DNA from: Novosphingobium guangzhouense
Lineage (GTDB): Bacteria; Pseudomonadota; Alphaproteobacteria; Sphingomonadales; Sphingomonadaceae
Length of the DNA stretch: 64,000 nt
Direction: 5' to 3'
Assembly: GCF_002896965.1 (NCBI RefSeq)
Contig: NZ_LYMM01000038.1
Location: forward strand, 1 to 64,000
In this document: positions 1 through 7,867 of the stretch, piece by piece
Layout of the letters: each line of letters opens with the position of its first letter
Numbering within the stretch: position 1 is the first letter of the stretch
Made by a program: the position numbers and the translations under genes
Notes under the pieces: generated by a model
Seen by the model: only the letters and a program-made list of their open reading frames with translations
Databases searched by the model: none
Told to the model about the DNA's origin: nothing

Positions 1-115
1 CGTGACGGGGGGCACATGGCGGCGAATCCGGGCATTGCCCGCAGGTGTCTGAAACATGGGCAAATCTACATGAAGGCTCCACGGTCGCGCCACGTCGCGG
101 CGGTAATGGGGCACG

Positions 116-1300
116 ATGTCTCTTAACAACGCCAGCTCCAACGCCCGCATCCACGTCCTCGCCATCGGCGGGGCGCATCAGTTCGGCCATTTCCTGCCGG
201 TGGCCTGCGAGCTGGAGCGGCGCCATCCGGGGCAGGTGCGCCTGTTCGTCTCGACCGAGGCGGAGGCCGCCGCCGCGGTCGACTTCGCCAGGGGCGGTCA
301 CTTGCCGCAAGTGGAAGTGATGCGCCTGCCCGCCGCTGCCGTGCTGCTGCCCGCAACGCTGCACAAGGCGGCGCGGCTGACGATCTGGGCGCAGCGCCTG
401 CGCGATGCGGCGGTGATCCTGTGTGCAGAGCGCACGTCCACCATGCTCAAGCGCCTGCCCGGCGATTGCCCGCCGATCCTCCACATCCCTCACGGCGCGG
501 GCGACCGCGCCGTGGGTTTCGAACCGCGCTTCCGCCTGTTCGACCACGTCATGCTGGCAGGCCGCAAGGACCGCGATCGCCTTGTCGAAGCGGGCTTCGT
601 GACGGCGCAGGATTGCACCGTCACCGGCCCGGTCAAGCTGGCGACGGTGCTTGCCGGTGCGCTGGCAAAGCCTCCGCTGTTCGACAACGGGCGGCCGACG
701 ATCCTTTACAACCCGCACTTTTCCAAGAAGCTTTCCTCGATAGAGGCGTTCGGGCGGCGACTTGTGGCGGCGGTGGTGGCGGACGGGCGCTACAACCTTG
801 TCGTTGCGCCGCACGTGCGGCTGGCGAAGCGCTGGAGCGCGGCAAAGCGGCGCGAATGGGAAGCGCTGGCAGTTGCGGGGCAGGTGATCGTCGACCTCGG
901 TTCGCCGCGCTGCAACGACATGACCTATACGCTGGGCGCAGACCTTTATGTCGGTGACGTCAGCAGCCAGGTCTACGAATTCCTTGCCCGCCCGCGCCCT
1001 TGCCTGTTCGTCGATGCCAAGGGCGTCGCGTGGCAGGACAGCGAGGATTATGCGATGTGGCACTTTGGCGAAGTGATCGGCGCCGATGCCGACCCGGTGG
1101 CCGCGATCGAACGGGCCTTCGCCACGCACGGCGCCTATGTCCAGTGGCAGCGCGAACGCATGGCCTATACCATCGACGGCATCGCCTGGCTGGCGGACGG
1201 CACTCCCAGCTTCGGGGCACATTGCCCGGTGCGCGAAGCCGCCGACAAGGTGGAAGAGTTCGCGGGCCTGAAGCCAAGGGCGCTCGCGGCGGTAGCCTGA
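116..1300 (+). CDS. CDP-glycerol glycerophosphotransferase-like protein
   Basis: A 394-residue protein without signal peptide or membrane segment. It resembles the CDP-glycerol glycerophosphotransferase / GT-B-like family: an N-terminal Rossmann-like half (VLAIGGAHQFGHFLPVA), a central HIPHGAGDRAVGF segment, a TGPVKL turn, YNPHFSKKLSS and a C-terminal GDVSSQVYEFLARPRP motif matching the D-x-S-S acceptor/donor site of that family. It would act on a cell-surface glycan or phosphoglycerol polymer at the cytoplasmic face; the substrate cannot be read from the sequence. The gene stands alone ahead of an SOS cassette. The 115 bases before it hold no recognisable gene. Family placement is fairly secure, exact function is not. 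Confidence 0.65.
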   Translation: MSLNNASSNARIHVLAIGGAHQFGHFLPVACELERRHPGQVRLFVSTEAEAAAAVDFARGGHLPQVEVMRLPAAAVLLPATLHKAARLTIWAQRLRDAAVILCAERTSTMLKRLPGDCPPILHIPHGAGDRAVGFEPRFRLFDHVMLAGRKDRDRLVEAGFVTAQDCTVTGPVKLATVLAGALAKPPLFDNGRPTILYNPHFSKKLSSIEAFGRRLVAAVVADGRYNLVVAPHVRLAKRWSAAKRREWEALAVAGQVIVDLGSPRCNDMTYTLGADLYVGDVSSQVYEFLARPRPCLFVDAKGVAWQDSEDYAMWHFGEVIGADADPVAAIERAFATHGAYVQWQRERMAYTIDGIAWLADGTPSFGAHCPVREAADKVEEFAGLKPRALAAVA

Positions 1301-1357
1301 TTTTTCCCCTGGGTTCGGGAAGTGTGAAAGGGTGGTGTGGACCTGCGTCCGGAATGT

Positions 1358-1372
1358 GAACATAATAAGAAC
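1358..1372. promoter_or_regulatory. LexA (SOS) box of imuA-imuB-dnaE2
   Basis: The sequence is GAAC-ATAATAA-GAAC, an exact match to the alphaproteobacterial LexA consensus GAAC-N7-GAAC (a direct repeat, unlike the E. coli palindrome). It lies 28 bases before the ATG at 1400 of imuA, where a repressor would cover the promoter. Because of this I place the imuA start at 1400 rather than at an in-frame ATG upstream of the box. Confidence 0.85.
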
Positions 1373-1399
1373 ATAGTTTCCGATTCGCAGGCTCGTCCC

Positions 1400-2149
1400 A
1401 TGTCCCCCCCTCAGGCCCCCGCCTGTACGCAAGATCCGCCCCCAGACCGGCTTCCACGCCTTGCCCGCGCGCAGCTGCATGAAGTTCATGCGGGGGGGGA
1501 GGACTGGGCCTCGGCGCTGGCTTTCGCCTTCGGCACGGTAGAGGCGGAGCAGACGCGCCCCATCCTTCTGCTGCGCCCCCGCCGTAAAGGTGCAGCGCTG
1601 CTGCCGTGCGGGGAAGGGCTGCGCGTGCTTGGCGTGGACCCGGCGCGGCTGGTGATCGTCGATGCCCGCAACGATGCCGCCCTGCTGCGCGCGGGGCTGG
1701 ACGCGGCGCGCAGCAGCGGCCCGGCGGCGGTGCTGATCGAAAGCTGGGGGACAATGCGCGAATACGACCTCGTCGCCAGCCGCCGCCTGATCCTTGCGGC
1801 GGAAGGATCGCGCATCCCGGTGGTGATCCTGCGCGGCGATGCCGAGCCGCGGCCCAGCGCCGCGCATACCCGCTGGACGGTTTCCAGCGCCCCCTCGACC
1901 CCGCTGGAGATGGGCGCGCCCGGAGCGACGACGCTGCTCGTCGAACTCGTCCGCAGGCGCGGCGGCCCGGCAGGGCAGCGCTGGCGGCTGGAATGGAATG
2001 AAGAACATGGCGGTTTCCGCGAACTCCCCCTCGATACCCGGTCCGTCAATGAAGAATGGGACGTCGAAGAGCGCGGGCCGCCGCTACCTGGCACTGTGGT
2101 TCCCCTTCCTGCCGTGCGAACGCGCGCGCCGCTCCGGCGTACTGCCTGA
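1400..2149 (+). CDS. imuA: ImuA, SOS mutagenesis accessory protein
   Basis: A 249-residue RecA/SulA-like accessory protein of the ImuA-ImuB-DnaE2 translesion mutasome, which makes damage-induced mutations in bacteria lacking PolV. Visible features are the N-terminal LPRLARAQLHEVHAGGEDWAS segment, a RecA-like strand VLIESWGTMREYDLVASRRL and a WRLEWNEEHGGFRELP C-terminal region typical of alphaproteobacterial ImuA. No convincing Walker A motif is seen, as is common for ImuA. The start at 1400 follows the LexA box. Its 3' end overlaps imuB by about 100 bases in another frame, indicating translational coupling. Confidence 0.85.
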   Translation: MSPPQAPACTQDPPPDRLPRLARAQLHEVHAGGEDWASALAFAFGTVEAEQTRPILLLRPRRKGAALLPCGEGLRVLGVDPARLVIVDARNDAALLRAGLDAARSSGPAAVLIESWGTMREYDLVASRRLILAAEGSRIPVVILRGDAEPRPSAAHTRWTVSSAPSTPLEMGAPGATTLLVELVRRRGGPAGQRWRLEWNEEHGGFRELPLDTRSVNEEWDVEERGPPLPGTVVPLPAVRTRAPLRRTA

Positions 2150-3590
2150 AGGAGAGGCCCCGCAGGCCCTTGTCGCGCGTGATGGACAGGCGCTGCGCCT
2201 TGCCGCCGTGGACGTGACCGCGATGCGGCAGGGCCTGTCCTGCGGCATGACCCTTGCCGACGCGCGCGCCCGCTGTCCGGACCTTGCCACCGCGCCTCAC
2301 GATCCCGTCGCCGACGCCCGCGTTCTGGAGCAGCTGGCAGGCGCAATGATCGCCTTCACCCCGCTCGTCGCGCTGGATGCGCCCGATGGGCTGCTGCTTG
2401 ACGTGACCGGCTGCGCGCACCTGTTTGGCGGAGAGGAAGCGCTGGTGCGCCGCGTGGTGAAGGACGTCGGCCCGACCACTCGCCATGCCCTTGCCCCCCA
2501 TGCCGCCGCCGCCCGCGCGCTTGCAAGATTTGGCGCCCGGCTCGGCGGAAAGGGCGACGTGCGCGCCCTGCCGATCGCGGCGCTGGAACTGGACGAGGGT
2601 GCTCTATCGGGCCTGCGCCGCGCCGGGCTGGAGACGCTGGGCGACCTTGCCGCGCGGCCGATGGCGGGGCTGGCGGCGCGCTTCGGTGAACTGGCGGTCA
2701 GCCGCCTGCGCGCCATTCTGGGGGAGACCGGCAGCCCGGTCATCCCCGTCCGCCTGACCGATCCGATCCGGCTGGAGACGCGCTTTCCCGAACCGCTGGG
2801 CCGCACCGACGATGCGCTGGAAGTGGTGGAGGACATGCTGGCGCAGGCGGCCCGCACGATGGAGCAGCGCCAGCTGGGCGGGCGGCGTTGGGCGGTCACG
2901 CTTCACCGCAGCGACAACCAGCGGCGGCGGCTGGTGGTGGAGACGGGCCTTGCGGTGCGCGATCCCGCCGCCGTGATGCGCCTGCTGCGGGAACGGATCG
3001 ATACCCTGTCCGACCCGCTCGACCCCGGTTTCGGCTTCGATGCGATCACGCTGGCGGTGCTCCACGCCGATCACCTGCCCTCGCGCCAGATCCTGCTGGA
3101 GAGCGGGAAGGAAGAGAACGCCGACGACGTTTCCGCCCTTGTCGACCAGCTCAGCGTGCGATTGGGCGAGGACAGCGTGCGCCGCCTGATCCCGCGCGAC
3201 CGCCACTTGCCCGAAAAGGCACAGGCCCTCGTCCCCGCACTGCGCCTGCGCGGTGCGCCGTGGCCGAAGCCGCAGGGCATCCCGCCTCGCCCGCTGCTGC
3301 TGTTCGATCCGCCCCAGCCGGTCGAGGCGATCGCCGGTGTCCCCGACAGCCCGCCGCAACGCTTCCGCTGGAAGGGCCGCCTCCACGACGTCACGCTGGC
3401 CGAGGGGCCGGAGCGGATCGGCGCGGAATGGTGGCTGAAACGCGGCGGCCACATGCCCGGCGGTGCGGGAGAAACGCGCGACTATTACCGGATCGAGGAC
3501 GCCGATGGCCGCCGCTACTGGATCTTCCGCCACGGCCTGTTCAGCGAAAAGCCCGACCCGCGCTGGTATCTGCACGGCCTGTTCCCATGA
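2049..3590 (+). CDS. imuB: ImuB, Y-family polymerase-like mutasome scaffold
   Basis: A 513-residue Y-family DNA polymerase relative. The start YLALWFPFLPCERARRS is the usual ImuB N-terminus; an ATG at 2049 precedes it and overlaps imuA. The family keeps the polymerase fold but lacks the catalytic acidic residues, and acts as the hub linking ImuA, DnaE2 and the beta clamp. Little-finger and C-terminal regions follow; the QLSVRLGEDSVRRL segment near the C-terminal third is a candidate for the clamp-binding area. The stop overlaps the dnaE2 start codon (ATGA). Length fits the family. Confidence 0.9.
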   Translation: MKNGTSKSAGRRYLALWFPFLPCERARRSGVLPEGEAPQALVARDGQALRLAAVDVTAMRQGLSCGMTLADARARCPDLATAPHDPVADARVLEQLAGAMIAFTPLVALDAPDGLLLDVTGCAHLFGGEEALVRRVVKDVGPTTRHALAPHAAAARALARFGARLGGKGDVRALPIAALELDEGALSGLRRAGLETLGDLAARPMAGLAARFGELAVSRLRAILGETGSPVIPVRLTDPIRLETRFPEPLGRTDDALEVVEDMLAQAARTMEQRQLGGRRWAVTLHRSDNQRRRLVVETGLAVRDPAAVMRLLRERIDTLSDPLDPGFGFDAITLAVLHADHLPSRQILLESGKEENADDVSALVDQLSVRLGEDSVRRLIPRDRHLPEKAQALVPALRLRGAPWPKPQGIPPRPLLLFDPPQPVEAIAGVPDSPPQRFRWKGRLHDVTLAEGPERIGAEWWLKRGGHMPGGAGETRDYYRIEDADGRRYWIFRHGLFSEKPDPRWYLHGLFP

Positions 3591-6500
3591 CCACATTAGC
3601 GCCCTTCGCCGAACTGGTTACAGCCACCAATTTCAGCTTCCTGCGCGGGGCCTCGCCGGGGGAGGAGATGGTTGCGCGTGCGCTGGGGATGGGGATGACC
3701 GGCATCGGCATCGCCGATCGCAACACCGTGGCGGGCGTCGTCCGTGCGCACAGCGCATGGAAGGAGATGGGGCGGGCGAAAAGCGGGCTGCGCCTGATCG
3801 TCGGCGCGCGGCTGGTCTTTGCGGACGGCACGCCCGACGTGGTCGCCTATCCGATGACCCGCCACGGCTGGGGCCGCCTGACGCGCCTGCTCACCGTGGG
3901 CAACCGGCGTGCGCACAAGGGCGAATGCGAACTGCACCTTCCCGACCTTGTCGAGCACGCGCAGGATCTGGCGCTGATCGCCATGGATGGCGACGAAGCG
4001 CTGCTCGCCACCCTGCGCCCCTTGACGCCGAAACTCTGGCTTGCCGCCACGATGCCGCGCACGGGCCGTGATGCGCGGGTGCTGGCGCAGCGCATGGCGC
4101 TGGCCGCGCGCGCGGGCGTGCCGCTGATCGCCACCAACGACGTGCTCTATGCCACGCCGGAGGACCGCCCGATGCAGGACGTTCTCACCTGCATCCGCGA
4201 GGGGCTGACCGTCCAGACCGCCGGTCGCCGCCTTGCCGCCAATGCCGAACGCCACCTCAAGCCCCCGGCCGAAATGGCCCGCCTGTTCCGCGCCTGCCCC
4301 GATGCGCTGGCGGCGACGCAGGACGTGCTGGACTGCGTGCAATTCACCCTCGACGATCTCAAATACGAATACCCGCATGAGCCCGTGCCCGAAGGGTGGG
4401 AGCCGCAGGCCTGGCTGGAACACCTGGTCCTGGAGGGAGCGAAGGAGAAGTTCCCGGATGGCTTGACACCTGAGTATCAAACGGTGCTGGATCAAGAGTT
4501 CAGCCTGATCCGGTTGAAAGGCTATGCCTATTACTTCCTGACTGTCCACGACATCGTCCGGCACGCACGCAGCCTTGAACCACCGATCCTGTGTCAGGGT
4601 CGCGGCAGCGCGGCAAACTCGCTGGTCTGCTACTTTCTTGGTGTCACGCCCATCGACCCGGTCGACCAGAAGTTGCTGTTCTCGCGCTTCCTGTCTCCGG
4701 GACGTGACGAACCGCCGGACATCGACGTCGATTTCGAGCACGAGCGGCGCGAAGAGGTCATGCAGTACATCTACAACCGCTATGGTCGGGAGCGGGCGGG
4801 AATTGCTGCCACGGTCATCAGCTATCGCCAGCGCAGTGCCATCCGGGAAGTGGGCAAGGTGCTGGGCCTTAGCGAAGACGTCACCGCGCGCCTGTCCGGA
4901 ACCGTATGGGGCAGTTGGGGTGGCGACGAATTGCCGGAGAACCGCCTGACCGAAGCGGGCTTCGATCCTGCCAATCCCGAAGTCGAGCGCATGCGCGACA
5001 TGGTCGGGCAACTGCTCGGCTATCCCCGGCATTTGTCGCAGCATGTCGGCGGCTTCGTGCTCAGTGAGGGACGGCTCGACGAACTGGTGCCCATTCACAA
5101 TGCAGCGATGCCCGATCGCACTTTCATAGAGTGGGACAAGAACGATCTCGAAACGCTGGAACTGATGAAAGTCGATGTTCTGGCGCTCGGCATGCTGACG
5201 GCGATCCGCAAGAGTTTCGACCTGCTGCGCCATCATCGACTGGAAAACCTGACGCTGGATACCGTTCCTAAGGAGGATGGGAACACTTATGCAATGCTGC
5301 GCCGGGGCGACAGCATCGGTACGTTTCAGGTGGAAAGCCGAGCCCAGATCGCGATGCTTCCGCGCATGAAACCCAAAAAATTGTACGATCTGGTCATTCA
5401 GGTTGCGATTGTGCGACCGGGGCCGATCCAGGGCGGAATGGTGCACCCCTATCTGCGCCGCCGCAACAGGGAGGAAGAGGTCGAGTATCCGGGGCCTGAT
5501 GGAGAAATAAAGGACGTTCTTGAGAAGACCCTGGGGGTTCCGCTGTTTCAGGAGCAGGCGATGCGGCTGGCAATCGTCGCTGCCGGTTTCACGGACGAGC
5601 AGGCCGATCGGTTGCGTCGCTCGATGGGGACATTCAAGGCGACCGGCACCGTGGGTGATCACCAGCATGGACTGGTGGAAGGCATGGTCAAGCGCGGCTA
5701 TCCGCGAGAATTCGCGGAGCGCTGCTTCGAACAGATCAAAGGGTTCGGCGAATACGGCTTCCCCGAGAGCCATGCGCAGGCGTTCGCGTGGCTCGCTTAC
5801 GTTTCGTCATGGCTGAAATGCCATTATCCTGCGGCGTTTACCTGCGCGTTGCTGAATAGCCAGCCGATGGGATTCTATGCCCCCGCACAGCTTGTGGGTG
5901 ATGCCAGGGATCATGGCGTCGAGTTACGGCCCATCGATATCGCGGCGAGCCAGTGGGACAACACGCTGGAAGGCGAACGCGTGCTGCGCCTTGGCCTCAG
6001 GCAGATCGGCGGGTTCAAGGAGGAATGGGCGAAGGCGCTGGAGGCGGCGCGCAAGGTCGCCCCCATCGTCAGTCTGGAGGATGCCGCGCGCCGGGCGGGC
6101 CTGCCTTCGCGCGCCTTGCGGTTGCTGGCGGACGCCGATGCGCTTGGCTCGCTGGGGCAGAACCGGCGGCAGGCGGGGTGGGAGGCGCGGCGGGTTCCGG
6201 CGGTGCAGCTGCCGCTGTTCGCCGCGCTCGACGCGCCCGAACTGGCGGCCGAGCCCGACGCCGCGCTTCCGGCGATGGCGCCGTCAGAGGAAGTCGTTGC
6301 CGATTACCAGACGCAGCGCCTGTCGCTGAAGGGGCATCCCATGCAGTTCCTGCGCGATCACTTCGAAGGGCAGGGCGCGCGGACCTGCGCGGGGGTGAAT
6401 GCGGCGAAAGACGGGCAGAAAGTGCGGGTCGCAGGCGTGGTGCTGATCCGCCAGCGCCCCGGCAAGGGCAACGCGATCTTCATCACCATCGAGGATGAGA

Positions 6501-6820
6501 CCGGCGTGGTCAACGCGCTGCTGTGGGCGCGCGATTTCGAAAAGCAGCGCCGCGCGGTGATGGCCGCGCGGCTGATGGTGATCGACGGTGAAGTGCAGCA
6601 CAGCAAGGAAGGCGTCGTTCACCTGATGGTCGATCGCGTGACCGACGCCAGCGAGGAATTGTCCCGCCTTTCCGCGCCTCCTGCGCTAAGACCCGAACCG
6701 ATGCCGGGCGACGCGGTGAGGCATCCGGTCTACGATCCCAACCGCCCCACCTCAGGCCACTCGACCCGCGGCCACCCCCGCAACGTGCGCATCCTGCCCC
6801 GCTCCCGCGATTTCCACTGA
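3587..6820 (+). CDS. dnaE2: DnaE2, error-prone DNA polymerase III alpha subunit
   Basis: A 1077-residue C-family polymerase, the expected DnaE2 length. It begins LAPFAELVTATNFSFLRGAS (PHP domain), carries the catalytic PDIDVDF motif near residue 376, then GRGSAANSLVCYFLG and palm/fingers motifs such as GFGEYGFPESHAQAFAWLAY, and ends with an OB-fold (VRVAGVVLIRQRPGKGNAIF). It performs SOS-induced mutagenic translesion synthesis with ImuA and ImuB. It starts by ATGA overlap with imuB. Odd feature: roughly 4440-5930 has distinctly lower GC and different codon use than both ends although the frame is intact, suggesting a recombined central segment. Confidence 0.93.
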   Translation: MTTLAPFAELVTATNFSFLRGASPGEEMVARALGMGMTGIGIADRNTVAGVVRAHSAWKEMGRAKSGLRLIVGARLVFADGTPDVVAYPMTRHGWGRLTRLLTVGNRRAHKGECELHLPDLVEHAQDLALIAMDGDEALLATLRPLTPKLWLAATMPRTGRDARVLAQRMALAARAGVPLIATNDVLYATPEDRPMQDVLTCIREGLTVQTAGRRLAANAERHLKPPAEMARLFRACPDALAATQDVLDCVQFTLDDLKYEYPHEPVPEGWEPQAWLEHLVLEGAKEKFPDGLTPEYQTVLDQEFSLIRLKGYAYYFLTVHDIVRHARSLEPPILCQGRGSAANSLVCYFLGVTPIDPVDQKLLFSRFLSPGRDEPPDIDVDFEHERREEVMQYIYNRYGRERAGIAATVISYRQRSAIREVGKVLGLSEDVTARLSGTVWGSWGGDELPENRLTEAGFDPANPEVERMRDMVGQLLGYPRHLSQHVGGFVLSEGRLDELVPIHNAAMPDRTFIEWDKNDLETLELMKVDVLALGMLTAIRKSFDLLRHHRLENLTLDTVPKEDGNTYAMLRRGDSIGTFQVESRAQIAMLPRMKPKKLYDLVIQVAIVRPGPIQGGMVHPYLRRRNREEEVEYPGPDGEIKDVLEKTLGVPLFQEQAMRLAIVAAGFTDEQADRLRRSMGTFKATGTVGDHQHGLVEGMVKRGYPREFAERCFEQIKGFGEYGFPESHAQAFAWLAYVSSWLKCHYPAAFTCALLNSQPMGFYAPAQLVGDARDHGVELRPIDIAASQWDNTLEGERVLRLGLRQIGGFKEEWAKALEAARKVAPIVSLEDAARRAGLPSRALRLLADADALGSLGQNRRQAGWEARRVPAVQLPLFAALDAPELAAEPDAALPAMAPSEEVVADYQTQRLSLKGHPMQFLRDHFEGQGARTCAGVNAAKDGQKVRVAGVVLIRQRPGKGNAIFITIEDETGVVNALLWARDFEKQRRAVMAARLMVIDGEVQHSKEGVVHLMVDRVTDASEELSRLSAPPALRPEPMPGDAVRHPVYDPNRPTSGHSTRGHPRNVRILPRSRDFH

Positions 6821-6896
6821 CGGATTTCTCTCGTTGGTGGTGGGAGGCAGCTTGCGCCCCGTTGCAGCCACTTCGTCGCCATGGCAGTCACATCGC

Positions 6897-7157
6897 ATGA
6901 AAATGGCAGCAGTCCTCCTCTTGTTATACTCTGCATTAGCGAACGCGCCCAGCGACAACGGAAGCCGGGCGACCGAGTTGTTGAGGGCGATTGCCGAAAA
7001 ATGTGAAGTACCTAAGGAAAAGCTAGTTTGGGCGAACAAGAAAGCCCGTTGGGTTGATCCTCAAACGCTAACGCAGCGGCAAACCATGTGCTTGTTACAC
7101 GAACTCAAACTTAGTGGGTTACCTGTCGATTTGGGCTTCGTTGGAAATGCTCGCTAA
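6897..7157 (+). CDS. small secreted hypothetical protein
   Basis: An 86-residue protein beginning MKMAAVLLLLYSALANA, a plausible Sec signal peptide cut after ALANA. The mature part holds two cysteines (AEKCEVP and TMCLLHEL) that could pair in the periplasm. I recognise no family. An upstream in-frame start at 6834 would bury the signal peptide, so 6897 is preferred. It lies downstream of dnaE2 in a stretch of lower GC than its neighbours, with two other tiny membrane genes, and may be of foreign origin. Confidence 0.55.
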   Translation: MKMAAVLLLLYSALANAPSDNGSRATELLRAIAEKCEVPKEKLVWANKKARWVDPQTLTQRQTMCLLHELKLSGLPVDLGFVGNAR

Positions 7158-7273
7158 GTCCGCTAACCACCCACTCACGCCGAAATCCTTCCGGATCGCA
7201 AGCACCCCATTGAGGACATTGTAGTTCAGACTAGAACACAGCAAAATTGTAACGACGGAGTGGAGGACTCAGA

Positions 7274-7444
7274 GTGACACAGGGCCGATTCAAGATGGTG
7301 CTACTGCTTGTGGCTACCTTCAGCGTTGGCCTGTACGTAGGCTGGCGGCTGCACGGCCAAGCCGCAATCGACAAATGCCTAGACCTAGGCGGTCGATGGC
7401 GCCCTTACGGTATCTGTGACGGCATAAAAAAAAGCACCGTTTAG
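7274..7444 (+). CDS. tiny membrane-anchored protein (56 aa)
   Basis: A short GTG-initiated frame with a good ribosome binding site, GGAGG at 7262-7266, seven bases before the start. The peptide has a charged N-terminus, one hydrophobic segment (MVLLLVATFSVGLYVGW) and a C-terminal part AIDKCLDLGGRWRPYGICDG with two cysteines. The CLDxGGRW...C pattern is a recurrent feature of small alphaproteobacterial membrane proteins of unknown role, which supports it being real. It is below the usual length cut-off of gene finders and easily missed. Confidence 0.6.
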   Translation: MTQGRFKMVLLLVATFSVGLYVGWRLHGQAAIDKCLDLGGRWRPYGICDGIKKSTV

Positions 7445-7540
7445 CTAGTGGGTAACCCTGGAAGCGGCCCAAGCGCTATCGCCCCGTTGCGGACGAGCCC
7501 GTTCGTGACCACGATAGCCGCAAGGGTCTGTGTCAGGCCG

Positions 7541-7795
7541 TCATAGTCGATTGGCTTTCCGACCAAGAATGATTGAGGCGAGGAAGTAGCCGCCAACAAG
7601 GACTCCTAGTGTGGCAAGGATGCGCCATGAGAGCCCGTGGCGAAAGAATTCAAGAGCCAAAATAAATGTGGACCCGGCGAGAGGGATGCCCATCTTCAAA
7701 ATTTTCGAGTTCTCGATGGCCATACGACTTAGCCCCAGCGAAAGAATGAGGAACGCTAGCAATCCTGCGGTCCGCTTCCCACCCAAATCAGACAT
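7541..7795 (-). CDS. small integral membrane protein, unknown function
   Basis: An 84-residue hydrophobic protein read leftward. From MSDLGGKRTAG it shows about three closely packed membrane segments (LLAFLILSLGLSRMA, MGIPLAGSTFILALEFF and ILATLGVLVGGYFLASIILG) and a basic tail. No family is recognised. The start at 7795 is chosen because upstream codons (MPPPSPLMLSGVQ) look non-coding. It is part of an AT-richer islet between dnaE2 and the reductase gene. Confidence 0.5.
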   Translation of the reverse strand: MSDLGGKRTAGLLAFLILSLGLSRMAIENSKILKMGIPLAGSTFILALEFFRHGLSWRILATLGVLVGGYFLASIILGRKANRL

Positions 7796-7843
7796 CTGAA
7801 CCCCGCTCAGCATGAGCGGCGAGGGGGGAGGCAAAGGCGCTTA

Positions 7844-7855
7844 CCCCCCCCCCCC
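7844..7855. repeat. poly-C tract, 12 bases
   Basis: An uninterrupted run of twelve C, just beyond the stop codon of the leftward PepSY-reductase gene. Long homopolymers are prone to slippage and to sequencing error. It is outside coding sequence, so no frame is affected. Confidence 0.9.
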
Positions 7856-7867
7856 GTCGCTGTGGCT

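Noticed and set aside
1337-1399. Upstream imuA start at 1337
   Set aside because: It would place the LexA box inside the coding sequence; the ATG at 1400 gives the usual arrangement.
3596-5773. Long leftward frame antisense to dnaE2 (725 residues)
   Set aside because: Antisense open frames are common in GC-rich coding DNA; residue composition and the conserved DnaE2 motifs on the other strand show which is real.
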